Shown here: positions 54,005 through 63,384 of the stretch, in pieces
Position numbering within the stretch: the first letter of the stretch is position 1
Layout: every line of letters begins with the position of its first letter
From: Rhizobium sophoriradicis
GTDB taxonomy: Bacteria > Pseudomonadota > Alphaproteobacteria > Rhizobiales > Rhizobiaceae
Length of the DNA stretch: 64,000 bases
Direction of reading: 5' to 3'
Assembly: GCF_003939025.1 (NCBI RefSeq)
Contig: NZ_RQIH01000005.1
Span: 310,001-374,000 of the forward strand
The notes under the pieces: model-generated
The model's database searches: none
Seen by the model: the letters and a program-made list of their open reading frames with translations, nothing else
Told to the model about the DNA's origin: nothing
Program-made: the position numbers and the translations under genes

Positions 54005-57000
54005 TCAATGAAAGTTCCGCCCGCGCGGCATGACCTCGGCGGTTTCCGCCGCACCGCCATGGCGTCCCGCCGCACTCATCCGTCTTTCCAATTCCGCCTT
54101 CTCCTGCGCAGTCGCAAATTTTCTCTGCCGTGGGTCGACCCCCGGCCTCAGCACCTCGTCCGCGCGCTCACAAGCGCCGAAACGCCGGGCCTCGCGTTGC
54201 AGGATGCCAAGCGCCGGCGTCATGTCCTCGATATGCTCGACGACCGTATGGATCACCCCGCTATGGCTTTGCAGCCTGCCGCGGATTTTCACCAGCCGGG
54301 CCCCCATGACGACTGCCCTATATTTGTCGAACATCTTGTTCCAGACGATCGCATTGGCAACGCCGGTTTCGTCCTCCAGCGTCATGAAGATCACGCCTTT
54401 GGCCGAACCCGGGCGCTGCCGCACCAGCACCAGACCGGCAATCGTCACTCTCTTCCCGTTGGGCACCGTCAGAAGATCGACATTGCGTGTGATGCCCGCC
54501 TTTCGCAATTCCTCCCGCAGAAACGAGACGGGATGCGCTTTCAGCGACAGCGAGAGATAACGATAATCCTCGATCACCTGCTCGCCCGGCAGCATATCCG
54601 GCAGCACCGCCGCGGGTTCGGGCTGAAGGTCGATATGACGGACCTGTTCGAAAAGAGGCAGCTCTTCGGCCGCACTCTTCACATCCAGTGCCCGCACAGC
54701 CCAAAGCGCTTCGCGGCGCGACAGATTGATGGATCGGAATGCATCCGCATCCGCCAGTCGCTCGATGACGGATTTCGGCAGACCGGATCGCAGCCAGAGA
54801 TCGCGCACCGAACGATATCCTTGCCCTCGATTGTCGACGAGCCGTTTCATATCGTCTGACGAGAGACCTTTGATCTGCCGGAAACCCAGCCGCACCGCAT
54901 GCCGGGTCTTGATGATCTCCCGCATCTGCCCATGCCGGAAATCGACAGCCTTTCGGTCGAAGGCAGCCTCTTCCAAAGTACAATCCCAGTCGGATTCATT
55001 GATGTCTACCGCTAGGATCCTAACCCCATGTTCGCGTGCATCCCGCACCAGCTGAGCCGGCGCGTAAAACCCCATCGGCTGGGAGTTCAGCATCGCCGCG
55101 CAGAAGACATCGGGATAATAGGCCTTGAGCCATGAAGAGGCATAGACGAGCAGCGCAAAGGATGCGGCATGGCTTTCCGGAAAGCCATATTCACCGAAAC
55201 CTTTGATCTGATTGAAACATTGCTTTGCGAACTCGGGATCGTAATTCTTTGCGACCATTCCCTCGATGAAGCGCTTCTCGAAATCGCCGATCGTACCGGT
55301 CCGCTTGAATGTCGCCATCGCTCTGCGAAGCTTGTCGGCTTCTGCCGGCCTGAAGCCTGCAGCGGTGATTGCGATCTGCATCGCCTGCTCCTGAAACAGT
55401 GGGACGCCGAGGGTTCTTTCGAGGACCGCTTCCAGCTCCTTGCTTGGATATTTCACTGGAATGTTCCTGGCCCGCTGCTCCCGGCGTTTCAGATAGGGAT
55501 GGACCATATCGCCCTGGATCGGTCCTGGCCGAACGATCGCCACCTCGATGACGAGGTCGTAGAATATCTTCGGCTTGAGGCGCGGCAGCATGCTCATCTG
55601 CGCCCGGCTCTCGATCTGGAAGACGCCAAGCGTATCGGCCCGGCCCATCATCTCATAAACCGGCTTGCCCTCGTCCCCATGCTCCCTGTTGCCGAGGTCT
55701 GCGAGCGTCTTCTTGACATCATAATGCAATTCAAGCAGCGAAAAGGCCTTCCGCAGACAGGTCAGCATGCCGAGCGCCAGCACATCCACTTTGAGGATCT
55801 TGACGTTGTCGAGATCGTCCTTATCCCATTCGATCATGTAGCGATCCGGCATCGCCGTCTTCATGATCGGCACGACCTCGTCGAGTCGGTCCCGCGTGAT
55901 GACGAAGCCGCCGACATGCTGGGTGAGGTGGCGCGGAAAGCCGAGAAGCTCGGAGGCATATTGCAGCACGTTCTGGGTCAGTGGATCCTTGACGTCGAGA
56001 CCGGCCGCCTTGGCATCCCGATCGGAGAGATTGTCCTCCGACCAACCCCAGACGAGGCTGCTGATCGCCGACTGAACATCCTCCGACAGGCCGAAGGCCT
56101 TGGCGACCTCACGGCCGGCAGAACGGGTGCGGTAGGTGGTCACTCCCGACGTCAGCCCGGCATGTTCGATGCCATATCGTCCGTAGATGAACTGGATGAC
56201 TTCCTCACGCCGGTCATGCTCGAAATCGACGTCGATATCCGGCGGCTCGTCCCGGTCCATCGAAATGAAACGGTCGAAAAGCAGTGTGCTCTTCTGAGGG
56301 TCAACTTCCGTTATTTCAAGGCAATAGCAGATGACCGAATTTGCCGCCGATCCGCGTCCCTGGCACAACACCTTGAGGTCATAACGGGCGTGCTGGATGA
56401 TCCTGTGAACCGTCAGGAAGTAGGAGGCGTAGTTCTTATCGCCGATGAGTTTCAGTTCATAATCGATCTGCTGCGCCACCTTGGGTGGCACACCCCCGGG
56501 ATAGCGCCTTGCGGCTCCCGCCCTCGTCAGTCTCTCAAGGGTCTGCTGCGGCGTTTCGCCGGGATCGTTTTCAGGCGGATAATTGTGCTGCAGTTCCTTC
56601 AGCGAAAAGGTCAGTTTGCCGAAAAAGACCTGCGTATTTTCGACCGCATCGGGATAGTCCCCGAATATCCGCATCATTTCACGTGAATCCTTGAGGTAGC
56701 GCTCGGCATTCGGCGCCAGCAGGAATCCGGCTTGTGATATCTGCACATGCTCCCGGATCGCGATCACGACATCTGAAAGCGGCCGGCGTTCAGGATGATG
56801 GTAAAGCGGCTGGTTGGTCGCAATCAACGGCACGCGATTTCGGGCGGCAAGCATGGCAAGCACCGCAAACACCTGCCTGTCGCGACCGTCATAGGCCGGC
56901 GCCAGCACCATAAAAAAAGCCTTGCGGAAACGTCTGCGAAACCGTTCCAGATAATCCTCCAGCGCAGTCTGGCCCGCCTGGCTCTCGACAAGGGTACGAT

Positions 57001-57469
57001 CGGCAACGAGGGCAAGCATCATCTCGTCCCCCCATTCCATGAGCTCCGCTTCGGTCAGGATGCAGGTTCCCTTGACCGCTTCCTCCTTCAGATTGCCAGC
57101 GCTGAGAAGGCGGCAGAGGTTTGCCCAGCCCCGCCGATTGCATGGGTAGGCGAGGATATCAGGCGTGTCGTCGGAAAAGACGAGACGGGCGCCCGGCTGT
57201 ATCCGGATTGGATGGAAAATCCTTTCCTTTTTTCCGTTCTCCTCCGCTTGGGCCATGATCGCATCTCTGTTCTTGTATCTCTCCTCAAGCTGTTCCGCCT
57301 GGGCATGCGCACGCACGACGCCGGCAACCGAATTCCGGTCGGCAATTCCAAGACCGCCGAGTCGGAGATGAGCAGCCTGCAAGACCATCTCTTCCGGACT
57401 GGAGGCGCCTTCGAGGAACGAGAAATTCGTCTTCGCGCCGATCTCGAAAAATGCGCGCTCGCTCTTCAT
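54005..57469 (-). CDS. dnaE2: Error-prone DNA polymerase DnaE2
   Basis: The 1154-residue protein has the C-family DnaE layout: PHP domain at the N-terminus ([19 protein letters not shown]), catalytic region with [13 protein letters not shown], and C-terminal OB-fold ([17 protein letters not shown]). DnaE2 acts in SOS translesion synthesis together with ImuA and ImuB. The start overlaps the end of imuB by four bases, giving the imuA-imuB-dnaE2 cassette. The C-terminus ends with a Gly/Ala-rich tail. Confidence 0.95.
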   Translation of the reverse strand: MKSERAFFEIGAKTNFSFLEGASSPEEMVLQAAHLRLGGLGIADRNSVAGVVRAHAQAEQLEERYKNRDAIMAQAEENGKKERIFHPIRIQPGARLVFSDDTPDILAYPCNRRGWANLCRLLSAGNLKEEAVKGTCILTEAELMEWGDEMMLALVADRTLVESQAGQTALEDYLERFRRRFRKAFFMVLAPAYDGRDRQVFAVLAMLAARNRVPLIATNQPLYHHPERRPLSDVVIAIREHVQISQAGFLLAPNAERYLKDSREMMRIFGDYPDAVENTQVFFGKLTFSLKELQHNYPPENDPGETPQQTLERLTRAGAARRYPGGVPPKVAQQIDYELKLIGDKNYASYFLTVHRIIQHARYDLKVLCQGRGSAANSVICYCLEITEVDPQKSTLLFDRFISMDRDEPPDIDVDFEHDRREEVIQFIYGRYGIEHAGLTSGVTTYRTRSAGREVAKAFGLSEDVQSAISSLVWGWSEDNLSDRDAKAAGLDVKDPLTQNVLQYASELLGFPRHLTQHVGGFVITRDRLDEVVPIMKTAMPDRYMIEWDKDDLDNVKILKVDVLALGMLTCLRKAFSLLELHYDVKKTLADLGNREHGDEGKPVYEMMGRADTLGVFQIESRAQMSMLPRLKPKIFYDLVIEVAIVRPGPIQGDMVHPYLKRREQRARNIPVKYPSKELEAVLERTLGVPLFQEQAMQIAITAAGFRPAEADKLRRAMATFKRTGTIGDFEKRFIEGMVAKNYDPEFAKQCFNQIKGFGEYGFPESHAASFALLVYASSWLKAYYPDVFCAAMLNSQPMGFYAPAQLVRDAREHGVRILAVDINESDWDCTLEEAAFDRKAVDFRHGQMREIIKTRHAVRLGFRQIKGLSSDDMKRLVDNRGQGYRSVRDLWLRSGLPKSVIERLADADAFRSINLSRREALWAVRALDVKSAAEELPLFEQVRHIDLQPEPAAVLPDMLPGEQVIEDYRYLSLSLKAHPVSFLREELRKAGITRNVDLLTVPNGKRVTIAGLVLVRQRPGSAKGVIFMTLEDETGVANAIVWNKMFDKYRAVVMGARLVKIRGRLQSHSGVIHTVVEHIEDMTPALGILQREARRFGACERADEVLRPGVDPRQRKFATAQEKAELERRMSAAGRHGGAAETAEVMPRGRNFH

Positions 57470-59079
57470 GCAAACACACCGTGCATGAACCAGCGGGGAT
57501 CGAGTTCCCGGCCATAGAAACCTCGACGATAGATCCAGAAACGATGGCCGCTCTCGTCCTCGATGCGAAAATAATCGCGCGCCTCCGCGTCACTTCCGTC
57601 GATCCACCATTCCATGGCAATCCGCTCCGGACCTTCGCTTTTTGCCACTTGATGCTGCATACGCCGCCAGCGAAAGATTTGCGGCGGACCATCGGGCACT
57701 TCGGCGAGTACGGTCTCGACCGGCTCCGGCGTTGCAAAAAGCCGCAACGGGCGCTCTTGGCGGAAAGGAAGAGAAGCCTTCTGCTCGGCTTTCCTACGTC
57801 TTGAAAGATTGTCCATCGTCGGAACCGCGATGACGGCGCGTTCCGGCACATGGCTCTCGCGGAGTTGGAAACTTTGCAGACAATCCTCACCCAGCCGAGC
57901 GGAGACACGGTCGACGAAAGCCGAAAGGGAGATTTCTCCCTGACGATCGCCTTCGAAGTCAGCCTGCGCTTCGTTGAAGGGATCATGCCGCAACACATTC
58001 AGCCGCACGATCTCGAAACCATAACCGGCATCGAGATCGTCATAGACCGCCTGCAGGCGCTCGGAAAAAAGCCCGGCGATAAATTTCGGTTCGCGAAGCG
58101 GTTGCGAAGCGCCGACGGAAATACGGAAGACCCTGCCGTCGACGCGGAAGAGCACCAATTCGAACACCCGCCCGCCGGCGCCTCGTGCCTCCAGCGACGG
58201 CTGCAGCGACACGGCGACCTGCCTGGTGACGGCAAGGATCTGTTCTTCAGTTCCGATTGGCTCGATCAGGCGGCTTTCGGCCGAAAGGCTGGCGACCGGA
58301 CGACGGGGCGAAACCGCTTCCTCTTCATGTCCCAGCGCCTGGTCGAGACGCAGCAGCAATTCCGGCCCGAACCGGCGGGTCAGCGGTGCCCGCGGCGCAT
58401 TGATGATGTCGCCGATATATTTCAGACCGAGCTTCTTCAGCGCATCGACGGTTTGCCCCTGCAGCCGCAAAGCTGCGATCGGCAAGGACATCAGCACTTG
58501 CTCCGTCTCCTCATCCTCGATCACGCCGCTTTGCCCGAAACGCGACACCGCCCAGGAAAGACCCGGCGACGATGAGATCGCGCCGCGCGCATCGATCCCC
58601 ATGTGAAACAGCCGCGACAGAACATCCTTGAGAAGCGCCTTTTCGCCGCCGAAAAGATGCGTGCAGCCGGTAATGTCGAGAAACAGGCCGTCCCTGCCGT
58701 CGAACGCCACCAAAGGCGTATACCGGTCGCACCAGTCGGCAATTGCCTCCAGCAGCCGGCGGTCGGCCGCCGGATCCTCTTCCACCACATCGAGCGTCGG
58801 ATACATGGCGCGCGCTTCGGCCACGCCCTGTTCCTTCTTCAGCCCCAGCCGCTCGGCCAATTCGTCCAGTGCCGTCAACCGCATGGCATTGTTGAGCTTG
58901 CCCGAACAGACGATGGACGGCGCCTCAGGACGCCCTTTCGAACGCCAGGAGGGCCCCCATCGCCTGCGGGCGATACGATCGGTTGGCAGATGCGGGAAGC
59001 TGAGCGCCAGAATGCGCTGACTGTTCGCCTGGAGGACGAAGGAGGTTTGGTTCGGAGACAGGGAAAAATTCGCGTTCAT
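57466..59079 (-). CDS. imuB: ImuB, Y-family-like polymerase accessory protein
   Basis: ATG 59079 gives 537 residues; the same frame stays open upstream across imuA without family similarity. Y-family fold is seen in [37 protein letters not shown] and SWAVSRFG, but the catalytic carboxylates of true Y-polymerases are not at the expected first motif (FPHLP instead of DMDAF). ImuB is known as a non-catalytic adaptor that binds the beta clamp and DnaE2. It overlaps imuA by 155 bases, which is unusually long. Confidence 0.92.
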   Translation of the reverse strand: MNANFSLSPNQTSFVLQANSQRILALSFPHLPTDRIARRRWGPSWRSKGRPEAPSIVCSGKLNNAMRLTALDELAERLGLKKEQGVAEARAMYPTLDVVEEDPAADRRLLEAIADWCDRYTPLVAFDGRDGLFLDITGCTHLFGGEKALLKDVLSRLFHMGIDARGAISSSPGLSWAVSRFGQSGVIEDEETEQVLMSLPIAALRLQGQTVDALKKLGLKYIGDIINAPRAPLTRRFGPELLLRLDQALGHEEEAVSPRRPVASLSAESRLIEPIGTEEQILAVTRQVAVSLQPSLEARGAGGRVFELVLFRVDGRVFRISVGASQPLREPKFIAGLFSERLQAVYDDLDAGYGFEIVRLNVLRHDPFNEAQADFEGDRQGEISLSAFVDRVSARLGEDCLQSFQLRESHVPERAVIAVPTMDNLSRRRKAEQKASLPFRQERPLRLFATPEPVETVLAEVPDGPPQIFRWRRMQHQVAKSEGPERIAMEWWIDGSDAEARDYFRIEDESGHRFWIYRRGFYGRELDPRWFMHGVFA

Positions 59080-59869
59080 GGGGGTTCCACTCCAGGAGAA
59101 AGGAGAGCGGGGCCGGATTGCGGCTCTTCTCCAGCGTGAGACGGAAAACCGGATTGCCGATACTGCCGGCAAGCTTCGATCCATCCGGCAACGGCCGCAG
59201 ACCAGACGGTGCCGGTTCGACATGCAGGCGCAAGGCCGCACTGCTAGCCTCCTCCGCTCCTGCCTGCCGCAGAAGAAAGAGCGGACGACGGGCAGCATGC
59301 GCCCTGAGACTGAGCCTGCGGCTTTCGGTCAGGCCGAAATGCGCAGGGTTGCCCCGCACTTCGAGGATGACGGCCGAGAAAGCAGCGCTTTCCACCGCTG
59401 CCTCCGCGAGCCAGAGCGCTTCGTCCAGCTTGCGCGGCGCGGCATGGAGATATCGTTCCGGACTCAACCCGAAATCCCGAAGCCCGGGAGCATAGGGACG
59501 GCCGGCCTCCAACGTGCCGACGGCATCGCCGATCCAGAGCAACGGCATAAGCCTGCCGGCATCTGATTCCTGTTTCTGCAGCCGCGCGGCAACAGCCATC
59601 GCCAGCCCGCTTGCCGCGCCCGCATCGCGAGACAGCGCGGAGCGGAATTCGGTAATCCCATCGAGGGGCAGGCCGCCTTCCAGCGCCCTATCGACAAACT
59701 CCACCCCAAACGGCAAGGGGGGCAGAATGCGCTCCTGGCGGGTCTTGCGTCCTTGCGCCAAGGCTTCCTGCTCCGCGGCCGCAAGCGCCGGCGCGGGCTT
59801 TCCCTCCAACTTAGCGATGGTTTCGCGGAGCGCAAAAAGCCGCTCGCGCGCCAGGGCGTTCTGCGCCAT
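58925..59869 (-). CDS. imuA: ImuA, SOS mutagenesis cassette protein
   Basis: The 314-residue protein is RecA/SulA-like in fold. The N-terminal helix (MAQNALARERLFALRETIAKLE) is followed by FVDRALEGGLPLDGITEFRS and LLWIGDAVGTLEAGRPYAPG, typical of ImuA. A canonical Walker A is not apparent. It is the first gene after a LexA-type box and forms a mutasome with ImuB and DnaE2. The C-terminal end overlaps the imuB start region. Confidence 0.92.
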   Translation of the reverse strand: MAQNALARERLFALRETIAKLEGKPAPALAAAEQEALAQGRKTRQERILPPLPFGVEFVDRALEGGLPLDGITEFRSALSRDAGAASGLAMAVAARLQKQESDAGRLMPLLWIGDAVGTLEAGRPYAPGLRDFGLSPERYLHAAPRKLDEALWLAEAAVESAAFSAVILEVRGNPAHFGLTESRRLSLRAHAARRPLFLLRQAGAEEASSAALRLHVEPAPSGLRPLPDGSKLAGSIGNPVFRLTLEKSRNPAPLSFLLEWNPHEREFFPVSEPNLLRPPGEQSAHSGAQLPASANRSYRPQAMGALLAFERAS

Positions 59870-59890
59870 GGCGTTTCTCCGATCCGTCTT

Positions 59891-59905
59891 GTTCCTGTTA
59901 TGTTC
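59891..59905. promoter_or_regulatory. LexA/SOS box before imuA
   Basis: GTTC-CTGTTAT-GTTC is an exact match to the alphaproteobacterial LexA operator GTTC-N7-GTTC. It lies 22 bases upstream of imuA on the minus strand, placing imuA-imuB-dnaE2 under SOS control. Confidence 0.9.
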
Positions 59906-60031
59906 TTATGGATTCCAGAGAGCGGAAGAAGAGTCAACAACCATTTTCTATGAATTTATTCCTGCCTTTGATTCCGCACTCGAAAATCGGCGATAAAGGT
60001 TCTATATGGGCCCGCAAAGGAAGGAACATTC

Positions 60032-60469
60032 ATGGCCCGCATAGACCAGAGCGATGATTGGCGGGACCGCCATGCGCCGACGATCAGCACTTTCGAGTCG
60101 CTGGCCATGGAGGCCTATAGCCATCTGCCCGATGAATTCCGTCAGCTGACGACCAACCTCACGATCGAGATCGAGGATTTCCCCGATGACGACGTTTTCG
60201 AGGACATGGCGCTGGAAACCCCTTTCGACCTGCTCGGCCTTTTCGAGGGCAGGGGCATTTCCGAACGTTTCACGGTGGAAACCGGCGAGATGCCAAACCG
60301 CATCCGCCTCTACCGGCGCCCCATTCTCGATTACTGGGCGGAGAATGACGAGACGCTCGGCGATATCATCACCCACGTCCTGATCCACGAGATCGGCCAC
60401 CATTTCGGGCTGAGCGACGATGATATGGAGCGGATCGAGGCCAGCGCCGAGGAAGCCGCGGAGCGTTAG
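60032..60469 (+). CDS. Zincin-like metallopeptidase family protein
   Basis: The 145-residue protein has the extended zinc motif HEIGHHFGLSDDDMERIE near its C-terminus, matching the small bacterial metallopeptidase family (PF06262). Upstream is the conserved FESLAMEAYSHLPDEF start. AAGGAAGGA precedes ATG 60032. There is no signal peptide. Substrate unknown; it may be a cytoplasmic protease or an inactive regulator. Confidence 0.9.
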   Translation: MARIDQSDDWRDRHAPTISTFESLAMEAYSHLPDEFRQLTTNLTIEIEDFPDDDVFEDMALETPFDLLGLFEGRGISERFTVETGEMPNRIRLYRRPILDYWAENDETLGDIITHVLIHEIGHHFGLSDDDMERIEASAEEAAER

Positions 60470-60491
60470 GCGTCTATCCTGGAATTAAGTC

Positions 60492-60698
60492 TTACTGCTC
60501 GGAGAGTTTCATCTCCGGATCGTAATCCTTGCCTTCGACAGTCTTGACGACGGCCTGGCCGCACTGCATCGCGCCGGTTGCGGCATTGAAGGCATAGGTC
60601 GGCGAACCCTCCAGCGACCAGCCCTTGTTGAGGGCGGCGGTGACCTTGTGGCAGAACGAGGCGTCGTCGGGACCGGTCAGGAAGCGGTAGAGTTTCAT
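60492..60698 (-). CDS. DUF1737 domain protein
   Basis: The 68-residue protein begins MKLYRFLTGPDDASFCHKVTAALNKGWSL, the DUF1737 pattern, with GAMQCGQAVVK in the second half. Such proteins are soluble, small and of unknown role. Its ATG overlaps the stop of the upstream CitE-like gene (TGATG), so the two are co-translated. Confidence 0.85.
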   Translation of the reverse strand: MKLYRFLTGPDDASFCHKVTAALNKGWSLEGSPTYAFNAATGAMQCGQAVVKTVEGKDYDPEMKLSEQ

Positions 60699-61606
60699 CA
60701 GGCGGGCTTTCTTGCAGATATCAGGCGAGCTTTATGAACCAGAGCCTCGGCCTGGACAAGATGCAGCCGTTCGATCATTCGCCCGTTGGCGTTGATGACA
60801 TTGAGGCCCCTGGCGTCAGGATCGGCAAAAGCTGATATGACCGCCTCGGCTTCCGCAATCTCCTCCGCACTCGGCCCGAAATGCCGGTTGGCGGGCTCGA
60901 TCTGCGAGGGATGGATCAGCATCTTGCCGGCAAAACCCATGGCGCGGCCCTGGCCGCATTCGGCGTCGAAGCCTTCGGCATCCTTGAAATCATTGAAGAC
61001 GCTGTCGATCGCATCGAGCCCATAGGCCCTGACCGCAAGGACGACCTGCATCAGCCACGGCACGAGATAGCTCCGTCCCGGCTGGGGAAGCACGCCCGTT
61101 TCCTTGCGCAGGTCATTAAGCCCGACGACGAGACAATCGAGCCTTGCACCCGGCGTGCGGCCGGCTCCGGCGATCGCTCCGACATTCAGCACGCCGCGCG
61201 GTGTCTCGATCATCGCCCAGATGCGCAGCGCCTCCGGCGCCTCCGCATCGGCAAGCAGATCGCTGATGTCAGTCACATCGCCAGGTTCGTCCACCTTCGG
61301 CAGGAGAACGGCGTCGGGCAAAAGCGCCTTGACCAGATCGAGATCCGCCGCCCCGAATTCGGATGACAAAGAATTGATGCGGATGATCCTCTCCTTGCCC
61401 TCAAGCGGCGGCCCGGCAAAAAAGCCGCGTAGATTTTCCCGCGCCTGCCCCTTCTTCTCGGGCGAGACGGAATCCTCCAGGTCGAAAATAACCGCATCGC
61501 AATCAAGGGAATGGCTCTTTTCAAGCGCCCGGAGATTGATGGCGGGCACGCTCAGCACCGAGCGGCGCAGATGCAGGGAACGGAGAGGTATGGTTCGGCT
61601 CATCAC
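60698..61606 (-). CDS. HpcH/HpaI aldolase, CitE-like CoA ester lyase
   Basis: The 302-residue protein has the CitE/MclA barrel: RSVLSVPAINLRALEKS, VIFDLEDSVSPEKK, RINSL, the metal-site segment WAMIETPRGVLNVGAIAG and LVVGLNDLRKETG. Family members cleave or form (3S)-malyl-, citramalyl- or citryl-CoA. The nearby genes do not settle the substrate. Either of the first two ATG codons (61606 or 61603) may start it. It overlaps DUF1737 by one base. Confidence 0.85.
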   Translation of the reverse strand: MMSRTIPLRSLHLRRSVLSVPAINLRALEKSHSLDCDAVIFDLEDSVSPEKKGQARENLRGFFAGPPLEGKERIIRINSLSSEFGAADLDLVKALLPDAVLLPKVDEPGDVTDISDLLADAEAPEALRIWAMIETPRGVLNVGAIAGAGRTPGARLDCLVVGLNDLRKETGVLPQPGRSYLVPWLMQVVLAVRAYGLDAIDSVFNDFKDAEGFDAECGQGRAMGFAGKMLIHPSQIEPANRHFGPSAEEIAEAEAVISAFADPDARGLNVINANGRMIERLHLVQAEALVHKARLISARKPA

Positions 61607-61716
61607 TCATTAGTGCCAAGCTTCGCAAAGCCCGGCAAGACAACAAAAAGCCATGCTTGCCTTGCAGAGAGAAAAAAGAAGGACCACATTCCTTTCTGTA
61701 GAAAGGTATCAAACCC

Positions 61717-61950
61717 ATGCAGAACATTCGCTCCATCTTCTTCATGCTTGCCGGCGCCACCGTTTTTGTCGCCATGCTGCTTCTCACCTTTTCGGTGACG
61801 CTTGCCGTCGGCGGCATCCTGACCGTGCTCATGGTCGGCCGCGCCCTTTCGATGAAGATGAAGCCCGCTCCGGTCCGCGCCAAGGCAAATAATGGCCAAC
61901 GCGAAATGCGCATCTGGAATGACGGCCGCGGCACGATCATCGACCTCTGA
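61717..61950 (+). CDS. Small membrane protein, 77 residues
   Basis: From ATG 61717 the protein starts MQNIRSIFFMLAG and has two hydrophobic stretches (ATVFVAMLLLTFSVTLAVGGIL and VLMVGRALSMKMKP), then a basic tail ending REMRIWNDGRGTIIDL. AGAAAGG lies about 15 bases upstream. It resembles small rhizobial inner-membrane proteins without assigned function. Divergent from the CitE-like gene. Confidence 0.7.
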   Translation: MQNIRSIFFMLAGATVFVAMLLLTFSVTLAVGGILTVLMVGRALSMKMKPAPVRAKANNGQREMRIWNDGRGTIIDL

Positions 61951-62057
61951 ACTGCTTTCCAGAAAAAACTGACCGACACTGTCGGATCATGCTTCCATGA
62001 TACGTCTTTGAAGCAGCCAGGCATTCCGCCGGCGCTCAGAAACGATGGAGGACGAGC

Positions 62058-62480
62058 ATGGATACGACGACGGAAAACAATCCGGTTAAAATGCCGCCGG
62101 TCAAGAATGGCCTGCTGCCCTATCTGACGGTCGATGGCGCGGTGAAGGCCGCGGAATTCTACATGAAGGCCTTCGGCGCCGAGGAGGCCCATAGGGTGCC
62201 GGTCGACGAGAGCGGCCGGACGATGCATATTCATCTCTATATCAACGGCAGCTCCCTCATGCTGGCCGATGCCTATCCCGAATACGGCCATCCCTTCAAA
62301 GGTCATGAAGGCTTCGCCATCCAGCTGGTCATCGACGATATCGATTTCTGGTGGGAGCGCGCGGTTGCGGCCGGCGCCGAGGTCGTCATGCCTATCGAAC
62401 TGATGTTCTGGGGCGACCGCTACGGCCAGCTTCGCGATCCGTTCGGCGTCCTCTGGGGCCTGAACGCCCCGACCAAGTAA
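62058..62480 (+). CDS. VOC/PhnB-like glyoxalase family protein
   Basis: The 140-residue protein is a single VOC domain: GLLPYLTVDGAVKAAEFYMKAFGAEE, MHIHLYINGSSLMLAD and WGDRYGQLRDPFGVLW, typical of PhnB-like proteins. Glyoxalase, dioxygenase and antibiotic-binding functions are all known for the fold, and no metal set is decisive here. GGAGGACG lies just upstream of ATG 62058. Confidence 0.85.
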   Translation: MDTTTENNPVKMPPVKNGLLPYLTVDGAVKAAEFYMKAFGAEEAHRVPVDESGRTMHIHLYINGSSLMLADAYPEYGHPFKGHEGFAIQLVIDDIDFWWERAVAAGAEVVMPIELMFWGDRYGQLRDPFGVLWGLNAPTK

Positions 62481-62612
62481 GAACGCGCGCACCCTGACGG
62501 CCGCGCGAAACGCCGCGTGGCCGCCACTTTCGAAAGATTCTCCTTCATTTCGGCGAAAAACTGGACTAGATGCAAATTCAGGAAAGTACGTTTGCTGAAA
62601 TGGAGCATGGTC

Positions 62613-63221
62613 ATGGATAAATTCGTCAAGCTGACGGGCGTTGCAGCGCCCTTGCCGGTCGTCAACATCGACACCGACATGATCATTCCGAAGGACTATC
62701 TGAAGACCATCAAGCGCACCGGTCTCGGCACCGGCCTCTTCGCCGAGGCCCGTTACAACGAAGACGGTTCCGAAAATCCCGATTTTGTCCTGAACAAGCC
62801 GGCCTATCGCGATGCCAAGATCCTGGTCGCCGGTGACAATTTCGGCTGCGGTTCCTCGCGCGAACACGCTCCCTGGGCGCTGCTCGATTTCGGCATCCGC
62901 TGCGTGATCTCCACCAGCTTCGCCGACATTTTCTACAATAACTGCTTCAAGAACGGCATCCTGCCGATCAAGGTCAGCCAGGAAAACCTCGATAAGTTGA
63001 TGGACGACGCCTCGCGCGGCTCCAACGCCATCCTGACCGTCGACCTGGAAAACCTCGAAATCACCGGCCCCGACGGCGGTTCGATCAAATTCGATCTCGA
63101 CGAGTTCAAGCGCCACTGCCTGCTGAACGGCCTCGACGATATCGGCCTGACGCTGGAAAAGGGCAAGGCGATCGACGAATTCGAAAAGAAGAACGCTTCT
63201 GCCCATCCCTGGGCCGCTTAA
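62613..63221 (+). CDS. leuD: 3-isopropylmalate dehydratase small subunit
   Basis: From ATG 62613 the protein has 202 residues, the normal LeuD size; upstream in-frame codons lack similarity. LeuD features are [37 protein letters not shown] and [16 protein letters not shown]. With LeuC it isomerises 2- to 3-isopropylmalate in leucine synthesis. leuC is not in the window, as usual in rhizobia. A strong terminator follows. Confidence 0.96.
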   Translation: MDKFVKLTGVAAPLPVVNIDTDMIIPKDYLKTIKRTGLGTGLFAEARYNEDGSENPDFVLNKPAYRDAKILVAGDNFGCGSSREHAPWALLDFGIRCVISTSFADIFYNNCFKNGILPIKVSQENLDKLMDDASRGSNAILTVDLENLEITGPDGGSIKFDLDEFKRHCLLNGLDDIGLTLEKGKAIDEFEKKNASAHPWAA

Positions 63222-63245
63222 AGCCCGAACGAATGACGATCGATC

Positions 63246-63275
63246 AAGCCGGGCCTTTGCCCGGCTTTTTCTTTT
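63246..63275 (+). terminator. Rho-independent terminator after leuD
   Basis: AAGCCGGGC (63246-63254) and GCCCGGCTT (63259-63267) form a perfect stem with loop CTTT, followed by TTTTCTTTT. Confidence 0.92.
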
Positions 63276-63276
63276 C

Positions 63277-63380
63277 TAAAGCATGCCGCGCAACTGTGCA
63301 GCGGTTTTGCGGCAACGACATGCTTCAACAAAGAACTTTAAGCGCAAGGAGGCGAATCCGAAAGAACGCGACGCGCTTTA
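63277..63380. repeat. Intergenic repeat-like element after leuD
   Basis: A TCTAAAGCATG...GACATGCTT pair of arms surrounds a GCGG-rich core, and a TTTAAGCGC...GCGCTTTA pair follows. The AAAGCATG-N-ACATGCTT pattern is similar in style to the element at 46574-46623 and to dispersed rhizobial repeats. Lower confidence because I cannot compare copies elsewhere. Confidence 0.5.
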
Positions 63381-63384
63381 GAGA

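Noticed and set aside
53872..54033. 53-codon plus-strand open frame between bfd and dnaE2
   Set aside because: An ATG and a weak ribosome-binding site exist, and the sequence is lysine-rich at the start, but it overlaps the dnaE2 end and no family is recognised; left uncalled.
55169..56686. 505-residue plus-strand open frame inside dnaE2
   Set aside because: Antisense to a fully conserved DnaE2; no family features.
56676..56691. TTCACGTGAA palindrome as a second parS
   Set aside because: Only the central 10 bases match; the flanks differ from the consensus and it lies inside dnaE2 coding sequence.
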